Virus record (IMG/VR): IMGVR_UViG_3300030118_000298
Coordinates: 1-52,968 of that record
Source of the DNA: a virus
Direction: 5' to 3' (one strand)
DNA: 52,968 nucleotides
Shown piece after piece: positions 15,402-23,766 of the stretch. The number at the start of each line of letters is the position of its first letter. Position 1 is the stretch's first letter. Position numbers and translations under genes: made by a program. A model generated the notes under the pieces. It saw only the letters and a list, made by a program, of their open reading frames with translations, did not search any database and was not told the origin of the DNA.

Positions 15402-15602
15402 CTAGTCTGGTCTGTGTCCGAGTGATATACATACATATCCAAGTATCAATCCACATACTGATCCGAACATAATGATGGTCATTGCTAGTATACTATTAGC
15501 ATTTTCCATACAGTCTCCATCGCAATCACCAGCAGCGCCGCTTGCTGATATCAATGCTAGTACGATTAGTGTGTAACCGAACCATCTCATAAATGTTTTC
15601 AT
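15402..15602 (-). CDS. Small membrane protein with N-terminal signal-like segment
   Basis: 66 residues. An N-terminal hydrophobic stretch (residues 8-22, WFGYTLIVLALISASGAA) looks like a signal or first helix, then a short acidic, two-cysteine loop (CDGDC), and a second hydrophobic helix (residues 38-60). A GGAGATGTT site precedes the ATG. It is the last gene of the first early operon and precedes the terminator at 15383. Possible inner-membrane or lysis-timing role; not recognised. Confidence 0.55.
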   Translation of the reverse strand: MKTFMRWFGYTLIVLALISASGAAGDCDGDCMENANSILAMTIIMFGSVCGLILGYVCISLGHRPD

Positions 15603-15619
15603 AACATCTCCATAGTTGT

Positions 15620-15639
15620 GAGGGAGCCGAAGCTCCCTC
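15620..15639 (-). other. UUCG hairpin between small early genes
   Basis: An 8-bp stem (GAGGGAGC/GCTCCCTC) with a UUCG loop on the minus strand, with no U-run after it. It belongs to the set of UUCG hairpins seen at 15383, 15859 and 23767, and probably stabilises mRNA ends or slows readthrough. Confidence 0.6.
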
Positions 15640-15647
15640 GGTTGTTG

Positions 15648-15839
15648 TTATTTGACACAGTGTATCTGTATCTGATTTGCATAACAGACATTCTTGTCTA
15701 TTAAGTGTTTCCAAGCCCAATTCTCAGCTGCTTTGTGAGTTTTGAACCATCTGAAGTAATATGAATAATCTTCAATCCATGTTAACTTCACTGTGCGTAC
15801 GTTTTCGCGTACTGTCTTCGCGCCATGTGTTCTAGGCAT
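15648..15839 (-). CDS. Small basic protein, unknown
   Basis: 63 residues from the ATG at 15839 (MPRTHGAKTVRENVRTVKL); the open frame to 15878 is not used. It contains aromatic clusters (YSYYFRWFKTHKAAENWAWK) and a C-terminal Cys. No family recognised. It sits between two UUCG hairpins, in the first early operon. Confidence 0.45.
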   Translation of the reverse strand: MPRTHGAKTVRENVRTVKLTWIEDYSYYFRWFKTHKAAENWAWKHLIDKNVCYANQIQIHCVK

Positions 15840-15858
15840 ATTACACTCCGTTAGTTGT

Positions 15859-15880
15859 GAGTGGGGCCGAAGCCCCACTC
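15859..15880 (-). other. UUCG hairpin between small early genes
   Basis: A 9-bp stem (GAGTGGGGC/GCCCCACTC) with a UUCG loop on the minus strand, in the gap before the gene ending at 15890. There is no U-run. It shares architecture and the flanking ttgtga with the hairpin at 15620. Confidence 0.6.
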
Positions 15881-15889
15881 GGGTTGATG

Positions 15890-16249
15890 TTAGACAATCC
15901 AGTCAAACTGTTCTGTCTTTGGCCTTGGAGCCTTGAACTTCTTTGGTGAAAGAAGCCTCAAAGTTGGCTTGCCGTAGTTGTCAGCCTGCAAGACTGGTTC
16001 TACTTTGCCGTCAGCAACCAACTTGGCGTCAGATTGCTTGATAGCTCGCTCCTCAGCTGGGTAATAAAACGACCAGCTGAACAATGGACGCTTCTGCTTC
16101 TTAGAAGCCTCCAAAGCTATTTTGAAAATGTCCATCGCATTTTCAGCGTTGAACGGCCCGTCCGACAATCTCTTAAGGCGGATTGTCACGTTGCCATCAT
16201 CACCCTTGACAGGCTTGATACCAACATTACCTCTAAAGAGTTTACTCAT
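15890..16249 (-). CDS. Small protein, paralogue of the 14467-14787 gene
   Basis: 119 residues from the ATG at 16249, preceded by GGAGGTG; the upstream open frame to 16333 is not used. It begins MSKLFRGNVGIKPVKG and shares several motif positions with the 106-aa protein at 14467. It is the first leftward gene next to the divergent promoter region, so it is probably among the first genes expressed. Function not recognised; a host-takeover or regulatory role is a guess. Confidence 0.6.
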   Translation of the reverse strand: MSKLFRGNVGIKPVKGDDGNVTIRLKRLSDGPFNAENAMDIFKIALEASKKQKRPLFSWSFYYPAEERAIKQSDAKLVADGKVEPVLQADNYGKPTLRLLSPKKFKAPRPKTEQFDWIV

Positions 16250-16323
16250 GTAAACACCTCCGTAATGTGTGCATTGACTAGATGCACGGGTTATGTCAAT
16301 CGGTCTGTGTTGCCGATGATTTA

Positions 16324-16352
16324 AAGCTATCAAAACAATACATGTTTGTCAA
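16324..16352 (-). promoter_or_regulatory. Candidate leftward promoter
   Basis: A perfect TTGACA on the minus strand (16352-16347) with a 17-bp spacer to TAGCTT (16329-16324). The -10 is weak (3/6). It would drive the first early operon that begins at 16249. Confidence 0.5.
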
Positions 16353-16516
16353 GTTTGAGGCTATACAAGGGTTTCAGAGCCTATATTTTTATAGTCTGTA
16401 AATGTTTCGCAAATAGTCAAAAGGGGGGGCACATGGATTTGTTGCGCGAGCCTACCCCCCATATAAGTAAACCTCTCATAACAAGACCCAAAAAATCGAA
16501 GTGTAAAGTTTACTGC

Positions 16517-16544
16517 TTGACATAGTTCCGGTTTACGGTATGCT
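16517..16544 (+). promoter_or_regulatory. Candidate rightward promoter (leaderless start)
   Basis: TTGACA (16517-16522), a 16-bp spacer, then TATGCT (16539-16544). The expected transcription start is at about 16551, which is the A of the terminase small subunit ATG. The first late gene may therefore be translated from a leaderless mRNA, and no Shine-Dalgarno lies ahead of it. The -35 box is perfect, the -10 is 4/6. Confidence 0.6.
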
Positions 16545-16550
16545 CTACTT

Positions 16551-17027
16551 ATGGATACGCTACCATTGAAACATACTAAGTGGTCTGACCGTTTAGCTTT
16601 TGATGTTGCTCTTATGTTAGAGGGCAGCGGAGAGTCTTTGGATGAAGTAATCGAAAGACATAAAATCAAAGCTGAGGATATAATCACTTACAATAAAGAT
16701 CAGGTCTTTTTGAAGAAGGTCGAGTCTTACAGGAATGAAATCCGCGATAAAGGAATGACGTTCAAAGTTAAGGCCCGTGCACAGGCAGAAGAACTCCTGA
16801 CAACTTCTTGGACTTTGATACATAGTCCTGATGTGTCGGCTGCAGTAAAAGCAGACCTCATCAAGTCTACTGTTAAGTGGGGCGGGCTAGAACCAAAGAA
16901 TGATGTTCTGGCAGAAGGAGGATCAGGTGGAGTTAAAATTACAATTAACCTCGGAGATCAAGAACACCGAGCAACTATCATTGATGCAGAGCCAGATGAC
17001 GAACCAGTTGCCATCGGAACTTCTTGA
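16551..17027 (+). CDS. terS: Terminase small subunit
   Basis: 158 residues. A helical N-terminal DNA-recognition region (DRLAFDVALMLEGSGESLDEV, residues 13-33, with a helix-turn-helix-like turn) is followed by an oligomerisation helix and a C-terminal acidic/Gly tail. It would form a ring that recognises phage DNA and stimulates the large subunit. It lies two genes upstream of the large subunit at the start of the late arm. The ATG coincides with the predicted transcription start, so no ribosome site is visible. An overlapping frame starts inside it at 16927. The small-subunit call rests mainly on position and form. Confidence 0.7.
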   Translation: MDTLPLKHTKWSDRLAFDVALMLEGSGESLDEVIERHKIKAEDIITYNKDQVFLKKVESYRNEIRDKGMTFKVKARAQAEELLTTSWTLIHSPDVSAAVKADLIKSTVKWGGLEPKNDVLAEGGSGGVKITINLGDQEHRATIIDAEPDDEPVAIGTS

Positions 17028-17313
17028 GAAGTTTAATACAGTCTACGAAGGTACAAAGGCTTGTAAGCTAACTAGTATGTTAGACCATGATACATTAGTA
17101 GCACACTTAAATAATTTAGGTGTACCTTATAAAACAAAAATTTTACGAAAACCATCCACAGTGTATTATGTATTACTTGTGGAAAACCTGTGTATAGATC
17201 ACGGAAACTGTGACAGATGCGGGGACAAGCTTGTGGACATCTCGTGGTGCAAACATTGTGGAGATATGGGTTGGTTTGAAGAATGGACTACAATGCAGGG
17301 ATATTGGGGTTAG
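16927..17313 (+). CDS. Small zinc-binding protein between terminase subunits
   Basis: 128 residues starting at GTG 16927. An AAGGAGG (16915-16921) five bases upstream sits inside the small terminase gene and selects this start over ATGs at 16900, 16984 or 16996. The last quarter has four or five cysteines (CIDHGNCDRCGDKL...WCKHCG) spaced like a zinc ribbon. It overlaps the terminase small gene by 101 bases in another frame and ends directly before the large subunit's ATG. A DNA-packaging accessory role is plausible; the function is not known. Confidence 0.6.
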   Translation: MELKLQLTSEIKNTEQLSLMQSQMTNQLPSELLEKFNTVYEGTKACKLTSMLDHDTLVAHLNNLGVPYKTKILRKPSTVYYVLLVENLCIDHGNCDRCGDKLVDISWCKHCGDMGWFEEWTTMQGYWG

Positions 17314-18693
17314 ATGGATATAGATTATACGCCAACTAAAACCTGTAAAGATTTTATGATGTCAGACGCAAAGATGCGTGTGCTCATGGGGCCAGTTGGT
17401 TCTGGTAAATCAGTAGCAAGTTGTTTTGAAGTTATCAGACGAGCTACAATGCAAAAGCCAAACAAACAAGGGATTCGCAAATCACGAGTAGCTATTGTTC
17501 GTGAAACTGCCAGACAGTTGCAGGATACAACTATAAAAACTTTCCATGATTGGTTTCCGCCCGGAATATGCGGAGACTATATGCGTACTACCAAAACATA
17601 TTTTTTCAAAGTCGGAGATGTAGAGTGTGAGATTATGTTTCGTGCTCTCGATGATTCTGACGATGTTGCAAACTTGAACTCATTAGAATTAACGTTTGCA
17701 TGGTTCAACGAGTGCAGGGATATCAACCCTGACATTGTTGATGCTATGTCAAAACGTATAGGGCGATTCCCGTCATCTAAAGATGGTGGCCCTTCTTGGT
17801 TTGGGATGTGGGGGGATACTAACCCTCCAACAATGGATACATGGTGGTATTATCAGATGGAGGGTTTAGACTCTTCAGATGGTGTAAGTCTTAATGATAA
17901 CGGGTGGGATGTATTCAAACAACCTTCGGGCAGAAGCTCCTTGGCAGAAAATGTTGATAACCTGCCCGAAGGCTACTACGATACCCAAGGTAGATCAGAA
18001 GAATACATTCGTGTATACATAGATGGTGAGTATGGATTAAGTTCTGCAGGTCAGCCTGTATATAAATACTTCAAACCAGACTATCATATGGCTAATGAAA
18101 AACTACGGCCAATCATAAATGGTGTACGCCCAGTTGTAGTTGGAATAGATTTAGGCTTGACACCAGCAGCAGTTATAGGGCAACAAGACCCTCGCGGGCG
18201 AGTCCTTGTTTTGGATGAAGCTGTATCATTTGATATGGGCATACAAAGATTCGTCCGCACCATCCTGCGCCCGATGTTGACCGAAAGGTTTTCGGGCGCA
18301 CCAATACTTATCGTTACAGACCCAGCAGGAGTGCAACGTGCACAGACTGACGAGAGGTCTGCCGTAGATATCATAAAAGCAGAAGGTTTTAGAGTTCTCC
18401 CAGCTAAGACCAACAATGTATCTGCACGACTATCTGCGGTAGACGACTTCCTTATGAGGCAAGTCGATGGGGACTCAGCGTTTTTAGTTGATCCTAGATG
18501 TACGCAGCTCAAGGCTGCAATGATGGGAGGATACAGATTCCATTATAAGAATGGCAATATTGATAAGAACAAACACTCACATGTAGCAGAAGCGTTGCAA
18601 TATTTAATGTTGCATGTTGGCTCTGCAGGTGAAGGAGGGTTTGTTGTACAGAGAAGAGAAATAAAAAGGGTTGCGGCAGGAGGATGGACTTGA
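17314..18693 (+). CDS. terL: Terminase large subunit
   Basis: 459 residues. ATPase domain: Walker A GPVGSGKS (residues 26-33), a FRALDDSDDVANLNS coupling segment, Walker B-like LTFAWFNECRD with the catalytic Glu. Nuclease domain: VVGIDLGLTPAAV (first Asp), ILIVTDPAG (second Asp) and HVAEALQYLML at the C-terminal acidic site. This is the motor and headful or site-specific cutter for DNA packaging. It starts directly after the previous gene's stop. A terminator follows at 18732, so the terminase operon is partly separate from the structural operon. Confidence 0.95.
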   Translation: MDIDYTPTKTCKDFMMSDAKMRVLMGPVGSGKSVASCFEVIRRATMQKPNKQGIRKSRVAIVRETARQLQDTTIKTFHDWFPPGICGDYMRTTKTYFFKVGDVECEIMFRALDDSDDVANLNSLELTFAWFNECRDINPDIVDAMSKRIGRFPSSKDGGPSWFGMWGDTNPPTMDTWWYYQMEGLDSSDGVSLNDNGWDVFKQPSGRSSLAENVDNLPEGYYDTQGRSEEYIRVYIDGEYGLSSAGQPVYKYFKPDYHMANEKLRPIINGVRPVVVGIDLGLTPAAVIGQQDPRGRVLVLDEAVSFDMGIQRFVRTILRPMLTERFSGAPILIVTDPAGVQRAQTDERSAVDIIKAEGFRVLPAKTNNVSARLSAVDDFLMRQVDGDSAFLVDPRCTQLKAAMMGGYRFHYKNGNIDKNKHSHVAEALQYLMLHVGSAGEGGFVVQRREIKRVAAGGWT

Positions 18694-18731
18694 TACAATC
18701 ACCAAATAGTTACCTTCCTATGGTTACCTTC

Positions 18732-18772
18732 AAGCCCACCTGTTCTCCTTTCTGGCAGGTGGGCTTTTCTTT
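18732..18772 (+). terminator. Intrinsic terminator after terminase genes
   Basis: An 11-bp stem (AAGCCCACCTG/CAGGTGGGCTT, 18732-18742 with 18756-18766) closed by a 13-base loop, followed by a short T-rich stretch (TTCTTT). It separates the terminase genes from the structural operon. Confidence 0.85.
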
Positions 18773-18785
18773 GAATTTAAAATAC

Positions 18786-18814
18786 TTGCATATATACTTG
18801 TTCCTATGTATATT
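18786..18814 (+). promoter_or_regulatory. Candidate promoter for structural operon
   Basis: TTGCAT (18786-18791), 17 bp, TATATT (18809-18814), just after the terminator and 27 bp before the first structural gene. The -10 is 5/6, the -35 3/6. Its position after a terminator and before the portal operon makes it plausible. Confidence 0.5.
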
Positions 18815-18841
18815 TAATTGTAAACTTATTGGAGGTTATTT

Positions 18842-19060
18842 ATGAAAGGCAAATGTGGGCATAAGAAATCCATCATTTACTCAGATAATCCAAAAATGGA
18901 CACGAGTGGAATGTCTAGTGTAATGACTATAGAGATGATGGAAGGTGGGCCTGTAGAAGTAAAAGATATGGGCGCAGTTGTAAAGTATAGATCAGGTGGT
19001 AAAGTTTATACAGATAAGAATGACGAAGACACCGTAGAAGACATGAAGGACATGGCATAA
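18842..19060 (+). CDS. Small protein before portal, unknown
   Basis: 72 residues, rich in Met, Lys and Asp, with a two-part layout: KGKCGHKKSIIYSDNP then a C-terminal KYRSGGKVYTDKNDEDT. A GGAGGTTATTT precedes the ATG. No family recognised. It is the first gene of the structural operon, one base before the portal ORF, as small head-linked genes often are. Confidence 0.5.
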   Translation: MKGKCGHKKSIIYSDNPKMDTSGMSSVMTIEMMEGGPVEVKDMGAVVKYRSGGKVYTDKNDEDTVEDMKDMA

Positions 19061-19061
19061 C

Positions 19062-21095
19062 ATGGTACTGCAAGTCGTAGGAAATGAAGAACTAGTAAAG
19101 CAAGAAGAAGCTCTTACTAAACAACAGCTAGCTGAAAGGCAGAACCAGCCTATTATATTAGGCTTGGCTGACCACCTACGAACTTGTTGGGATGCAGCAA
19201 GGCAGGCAAAGAAACCTATCGAAAACATTATGTTGAAAGCACTCCGTCAAAGAAACGGAGAGTACGAGGCAGATAAACTAGCACAGATTAACCAGCAAGG
19301 TGGGTCTGACGTTTACATGATGGTTACAGAAGTTAAATGTCGTGCAGCAGAAAGTTGGTTGCGTGATATTCTTCTTGATCAGGGTTCACCCCCGTGGGGT
19401 CTTGAGCCTACACCTATACCAGACTTGTCACCACAACAGACAGTAGAGATAGAGAATTCGTTTGCTGAGCAAGTTGTAAAACTTGTCGAGCTAAACGGGC
19501 AAGCACCAACACAAGAAGAAATGATAGAATTGAAAGAAATGGTAACACAAGATTATCGTTTCAAACTATTGCAAGGTGCAGATAACCGTGCAAAGAAAAT
19601 GGATATTAAGATTCGTGATCAGTTTACACAAGGTGGTTGGGGCGAATCATTTAATGAATTTATCACCGATTTGGTTACATACCCATGTGCTTTTATCAAA
19701 GGCCCTGTGGTTCGTAGGCAAAGAAAACTTGGCTGGAAATATGAAAATGGTAGAACTACTGTAGAAGCAGATGAGATTATTGCTCCAGAGTTTGAACGTG
19801 TTGATCCATTTAGAATATATCCTGAGCCGGGTATAACTAATCTTAATGATGGTTATTTGTTTCAGCATCATCCGCTAAGTCGTTCAGAACTTGCAGACCT
19901 TATAGGTGTGCCGGGTTATGATGAGGATGCCATCAGGGAAGTTCTTGATATTGGTAATGGTACATCTTGGTTTAGTGAAGATGTAGAGCTTACTAAAGAG
20001 AACGAAGAAAGAAAGTTTCATACGTTTAACAAACCAACTACGACTTATGATGCCTTAGAGTTTTGGGGTAAAGTAAGTGGTAAGATGTTGAAAGAGTGGG
20101 GACTTACTGAAGAAGAGATACCTGATGAAGCAAAAGAGTATGATGCTAACGTTTGGGCCGTAGGTAACTACATCATTAAAGCAGTATTAAACTACGACCC
20201 GTTAGGAGAAAAACCATATGCTAAGACATCGTTTATTAAATGCCCCGGTGCGTTTTGGGGTAAAGGTATACCAGAAATTATTGAAGATTTGCAGAACATT
20301 TGTAATGCAGCTGCAAGGGCTTTGGTCAACAATATGGGGATATCTTCCGGCCCGCAAGTCGAAGTTAACCTCGAAAGAATCCCGCCCAACGAAGACATCA
20401 CGCAGCTCCACCCGTGGAAAATCTGGCAAGTCACGAACGACCCGTTAGGTTCTAGTGCACCTGCTGTTAGATTTACACAACCGGATGACAACGCAAACAC
20501 GTTGTTAGGTGTTTATGATAAATTTTCTAAACTAGCTGATGACCAATCAGGCATACCATCTTATGTTTACGGTGACCTAAATGTACAGGGAGCTGGTAGA
20601 ACATCTTCTGGTTTGTCTATGTTGATGGGCGCAGCTGGTAAAGGTATTCGTCAAGTTGTTATGCACATAGATAACGAAATCATCAAACCTATTGTCCACA
20701 GACAGTTTGTGTACAACATGCGTTATGATGAAGATGAATCAATTAAAGGCGATGTTAACATTGTACCAAAAGGTGCAGTTAACCTTGCAGTCAAAGAGAC
20801 TGTAAATGTTCGCCGTATCGAGTTTCTTAATGCAACCGCCAACGAGGTTGATATGCAAATTGTTGGTAAGGAAGGCCGTGCAGCGATTCTTCGCGAAGTG
20901 GCTAAAGGGTTGCAAATGCCTGTGGATGACATTGTTCCGTCTAGGGAAAAAGAACGATTCCAAGATAAGGTTAAGGCGCAGATGCAAGCTCAACAGCAAG
21001 CTCAGCAACCTACACCGACTCAGCCGGATGGTTCTCCCAAAGGAGGAATGGATGGCAACACAGTGAGTAACCGTGACACTGGAGGTGCTGGATGA
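19062..21095 (+). CDS. Portal protein
   Basis: 677 residues. It is the large gene between the terminase and scaffold/capsid genes, the usual portal position. Recognisable segments are GSDVYMMVTEVKCRAAESWL near residue 90, a conserved VDPFRIYPEPG clip-region segment (about 247), and the long helical C-terminal region with IPSYVYGDLNVQGAGRTSSG and a Gln-rich tail (QMQAQQQAQQPTPTQPDG). Twelve copies form the DNA-entry ring at a head vertex. The size and form suit podovirus portals. It overlaps the next gene by 4 bases. Confidence 0.85.
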   Translation: MVLQVVGNEELVKQEEALTKQQLAERQNQPIILGLADHLRTCWDAARQAKKPIENIMLKALRQRNGEYEADKLAQINQQGGSDVYMMVTEVKCRAAESWLRDILLDQGSPPWGLEPTPIPDLSPQQTVEIENSFAEQVVKLVELNGQAPTQEEMIELKEMVTQDYRFKLLQGADNRAKKMDIKIRDQFTQGGWGESFNEFITDLVTYPCAFIKGPVVRRQRKLGWKYENGRTTVEADEIIAPEFERVDPFRIYPEPGITNLNDGYLFQHHPLSRSELADLIGVPGYDEDAIREVLDIGNGTSWFSEDVELTKENEERKFHTFNKPTTTYDALEFWGKVSGKMLKEWGLTEEEIPDEAKEYDANVWAVGNYIIKAVLNYDPLGEKPYAKTSFIKCPGAFWGKGIPEIIEDLQNICNAAARALVNNMGISSGPQVEVNLERIPPNEDITQLHPWKIWQVTNDPLGSSAPAVRFTQPDDNANTLLGVYDKFSKLADDQSGIPSYVYGDLNVQGAGRTSSGLSMLMGAAGKGIRQVVMHIDNEIIKPIVHRQFVYNMRYDEDESIKGDVNIVPKGAVNLAVKETVNVRRIEFLNATANEVDMQIVGKEGRAAILREVAKGLQMPVDDIVPSREKERFQDKVKAQMQAQQQAQQPTPTQPDGSPKGGMDGNTVSNRDTGGAG

Positions 21096-21313
21096 TAAAT
21101 CCAAAACCAGAGGTTATTCAATCTTTAGCAACCGTGTGTCGTCAATATCCTGAAGTGCTTAATTGGCTAAAGGAATGGCGTGATCACGAGCTACAGAAGC
21201 TACCGAGTGTCTTGCAAAACACGGCGCTTGCACAGGGGCGGTGTCAAGTTTTGTCAGAAGTTACTAAACTAATAGAACAGTCCCCTGAAACGTTTTCAGC
21301 AAAGTCAAAATGA
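21092..21313 (+). CDS. Small protein after portal, unknown
   Basis: 73 residues, mostly helical (PEVIQSLATVCRQYPEVLNWL), one RCQV motif. No known domain. It overlaps the portal stop by 4 bases, so it is translationally coupled. Possibly a head-assembly accessory by location only. Confidence 0.5.
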   Translation: MINPKPEVIQSLATVCRQYPEVLNWLKEWRDHELQKLPSVLQNTALAQGRCQVLSEVTKLIEQSPETFSAKSK

Positions 21314-21347
21314 CAGCTGTTAATTACGCACACCGATAGGAGCGATT

Positions 21348-22355
21348 ATGTCAATACCAAAGCAAGTTCAGAAACAATCAGAGGAAGTACAAGAGTTGTA
21401 CAAGCAGATTAAAGGAGAAACAGAAGAAGCACAGGCAACTGCCGAGGCTGCTCCTGAAGAAACTGTTAATAATGTGGCAGAACCTACAACTTCCGACAGT
21501 GTAGAAGAACAAGCACCTCAGTCTGAGCCGCAAGAGCAAACGGAGTCAGGCGACCAAGAACCGAAACAAGATGACTGGCAACAGAAATACAGATCGTTGC
21601 AAGGGATGTACAATGCCGATGTTCCTAGGCTCAATGCCGAGAACAGAGACCTTGCCGCCCGTGTGTCTCAACTAGAAGGATTGCTTAGCAATATGAATGA
21701 GCCTGCTCAACAAACACCAGTTCAGTCTGAAAAATTAATTACAGATGACGATGTTAAAGAGTACGGCGACTCCATTGCTGTTATGCGAAAAGCAGCTCGT
21801 GAGGAAGTTTCTCAAGAGATTGCACAGTTGAAACAACAACTAGGACAACTTCAAGGTGTTTTACCTCAAGTACAGCAGGTACAAGCACAACAAAAGAAGT
21901 CCGGTGAGCAAACGTTCTGGAATACTATTGCTAGCGAAGTACCGAATTGGAGTGATATCAACAACGATCCTGACTTTCAGTCATGGTTGTTAGAGATTGA
22001 CCCACTAACTGGTATTAGCCGCCAAACATATTTGGAAGATGCTCAAAAAAATCTTGATGCAAATAGGGTGGTCACTTTTTTTAGAACTTGGGAAGGGGCA
22101 ACTGGTAAGACAAATACTGCTCAAGTTGACCGTACAACTCAACAGTCTCAGTTACAGAAACAAGTTGCTCCGGGACGAAGCCGGAACAATGGCGTAAAAG
22201 CTTCTGGACAAAACCGAACATATACCCCGAATGATATTCAAGAATTTTATTCTGATGTCAGGAAAGGTAAATATAAGGGACGAGATGATGAGCGAGGTCG
22301 AATCGAACGTGACATTTTTGCTGCACAGCAAGAAGGTCGCATTAACGTTGCTTAA
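21348..22355 (+). CDS. Scaffold-like capsid assembly protein
   Basis: 335 residues directly before the major capsid gene. An acidic, Glu/Gln/Pro-rich disordered N-terminus (residues 14-85), coiled-coil stretches near residues 85-125 and 150-185 (NRDLAARVSQLEGLLSNMNE; QEIAQLKQQLGQLQGVL), and a basic C-terminal end (RKGKYKGRDDERGRIERD) are the usual layout of phage scaffolding proteins, which bind coat protein through a basic C-terminus and leave the procapsid. A well-formed ribosome site (TAGGAGCG) precedes the ATG. Confidence 0.75.
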   Translation: MSIPKQVQKQSEEVQELYKQIKGETEEAQATAEAAPEETVNNVAEPTTSDSVEEQAPQSEPQEQTESGDQEPKQDDWQQKYRSLQGMYNADVPRLNAENRDLAARVSQLEGLLSNMNEPAQQTPVQSEKLITDDDVKEYGDSIAVMRKAAREEVSQEIAQLKQQLGQLQGVLPQVQQVQAQQKKSGEQTFWNTIASEVPNWSDINNDPDFQSWLLEIDPLTGISRQTYLEDAQKNLDANRVVTFFRTWEGATGKTNTAQVDRTTQQSQLQKQVAPGRSRNNGVKASGQNRTYTPNDIQEFYSDVRKGKYKGRDDERGRIERDIFAAQQEGRINVA

Positions 22356-22375
22356 TTAACAAAGAGGAGGTCATT

Positions 22376-23284
22376 ATGGCTTTTGCAACATCATCCGGGC
22401 ATCCGCAGTATACCGGGAATTTTATTCCTGAGATATGGTCGGGTAAGCTCATTGAGAATTTCTACGATGCTACGGTATTGTCAGCAATCTCAAACACTGA
22501 TTACGAGGGTGAAATTAGAAATATGGGCGATACTGTCAATATTCGAACCACTCCCGAAATCACAATCCAAACCTATGTTAAGGGTCAAACTCTATCCGTA
22601 GAGAATCCTGACAAGGCTAAACTACAACTCGTAATTGATAAAGGTGAATACTTTGCCTGCGTTGAAGACGATGTTGACCAAGTGCAGACAGACATGAACT
22701 TAATGGACATGTGGTCTAAAGACGCTTCCGAGCGAATGAAGATCAAAATTGACCAAAGAGTTCTGGCTGATATCTTGACTGGTGTATCCGCAAATAACAA
22801 AGGCACAGCAGCTGGCGCTATTTCCGGTAATATTGGTCTTGGTGCAACAGGTAGCGCTGTAAGTCTAACAAAGACTAACGTTATCGAGAAAATCGTAGAC
22901 ATGGGCACAGTTCTTGACGAAGCTAACTGTCCTGAGCAGAATCGTTATCTTGTGATTCCTGCTAAGATGGCTGGTCTAATCAAGCAATCAGACCTTAAAG
23001 ATGCGTCTATCACTGGTGACGGAAGTACACCATTGAGAAATGGTCGTCTTGGTATGATTGACAGGTTCACTGTTTACGTTTCTCACAACCTAGTCAAAGA
23101 TAGCAATGGCGACTTTAGTGTTATCGGTGGTCATACAATGGGCTTCACATTTGCATCTCAGATGACAAATATGGAAACCATTCGTTCTGAAACAACTTTT
23201 GGAAACATCATTCGTGGTCTTCAAGTATACGGCTATAAAGTCGTTAAGCCTGAAGCTCTTGCGACAATGATCGTTTCAGTATAA
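22376..23284 (+). CDS. Major capsid protein
   Basis: 302 residues after the scaffold gene, preceded by AGAGGAGGT. It has the HK97-fold-like layout of marine-phage coat proteins: an N-terminal NFIPEIWSGKLIENFYDATVL start, conserved segments such as GDTVNIRTTPEITIQTY, then VIDKGEYFACVEDDVDQV and IDQRVLADIL, and a C-terminal RLGMIDRFTVYVSHNLV/GLQVYGYKVVKPEALA. The family call is by position and pattern. It is followed by the decoration-like gene. Confidence 0.85.
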   Translation: MAFATSSGHPQYTGNFIPEIWSGKLIENFYDATVLSAISNTDYEGEIRNMGDTVNIRTTPEITIQTYVKGQTLSVENPDKAKLQLVIDKGEYFACVEDDVDQVQTDMNLMDMWSKDASERMKIKIDQRVLADILTGVSANNKGTAAGAISGNIGLGATGSAVSLTKTNVIEKIVDMGTVLDEANCPEQNRYLVIPAKMAGLIKQSDLKDASITGDGSTPLRNGRLGMIDRFTVYVSHNLVKDSNGDFSVIGGHTMGFTFASQMTNMETIRSETTFGNIIRGLQVYGYKVVKPEALATMIVSV

Positions 23285-23295
23285 GGGGGTAAATT

Positions 23296-23754
23296 ATGGC
23301 TACTTATAACGATGGTAAAGGATACAAACTTGGTACTGGTGCAGCACACGTTGCTAAAGGCATCAACAAAGTTTCATCCATTAGCGTGGACTTGAACTTT
23401 GCGACTATCACTACTGAGAGGGCAGCAGCTGGTCTGACTGCACTTACAAGTGCTGATGTTCTTGAAGTAATCAGGATTCCTGCAAACACATACGTCACTA
23501 GCGTGGCTCTGAATGTGACAACTGCCGAAGGCGGAACATTGACTGTTGATGTTGGCGATGGCGATAACCCGGATGGATATCTTGACGGTGTTAACGCTAA
23601 TGCTACAGCAGCATATCTAACCGTTGCAGGTACAGACGCTTATGAGTCTGGTAAGTTTTACACAGCAGCCGATACGATTGACATTGTTCTTAACAATGCT
23701 GCAGACGCAGCGGTTATGACTTTGACAGCCGTAATGGTTGACTGCTCAGAGTAA
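23296..23754 (+). CDS. Head decoration or structural protein
   Basis: 152 residues, beta-rich, with Ala/Thr-rich composition and an IPANTYVTSVALNVTT segment. The form (GTLTVDVGDGDNPDGYLDG) is common in marine-phage capsid-linked proteins. It comes 11 bases after the major capsid gene with a good GGGGG ribosome-site region. A head-stabilising or decoration role is likely from position. A UUCG hairpin follows. Confidence 0.6.
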   Translation: MATYNDGKGYKLGTGAAHVAKGINKVSSISVDLNFATITTERAAAGLTALTSADVLEVIRIPANTYVTSVALNVTTAEGGTLTVDVGDGDNPDGYLDGVNANATAAYLTVAGTDAYESGKFYTAADTIDIVLNNAADAAVMTLTAVMVDCSE

Positions 23755-23766
23755 TCTAAATTAGTC

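Larger units (their letters stand above)
16250..16550. promoter_or_regulatory. Divergent promoter region between early and late arms
   Basis: This 301-bp gap separates the leftward early genes from the rightward late genes. It contains TTGACA on each strand (described below) and a GC-rich patch with a G7 run (16423-16429) opposite a C6 run (16455-16460) that could pair. No coding frame is supported. It is where early and late transcription units part. Confidence 0.75.

Noticed and set aside
15227-15456. Two overlapping minus-strand open frames rich in Phe and Ile
   Set aside because: They run through the UUCG terminator and the inverted repeat, overlap a better gene and have no ribosome site.
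16423-16460. G7/C6 paired runs as a terminator
   Set aside because: A 25-base loop and no U-run on either strand; recorded only as a GC-rich patch in the divergent region.
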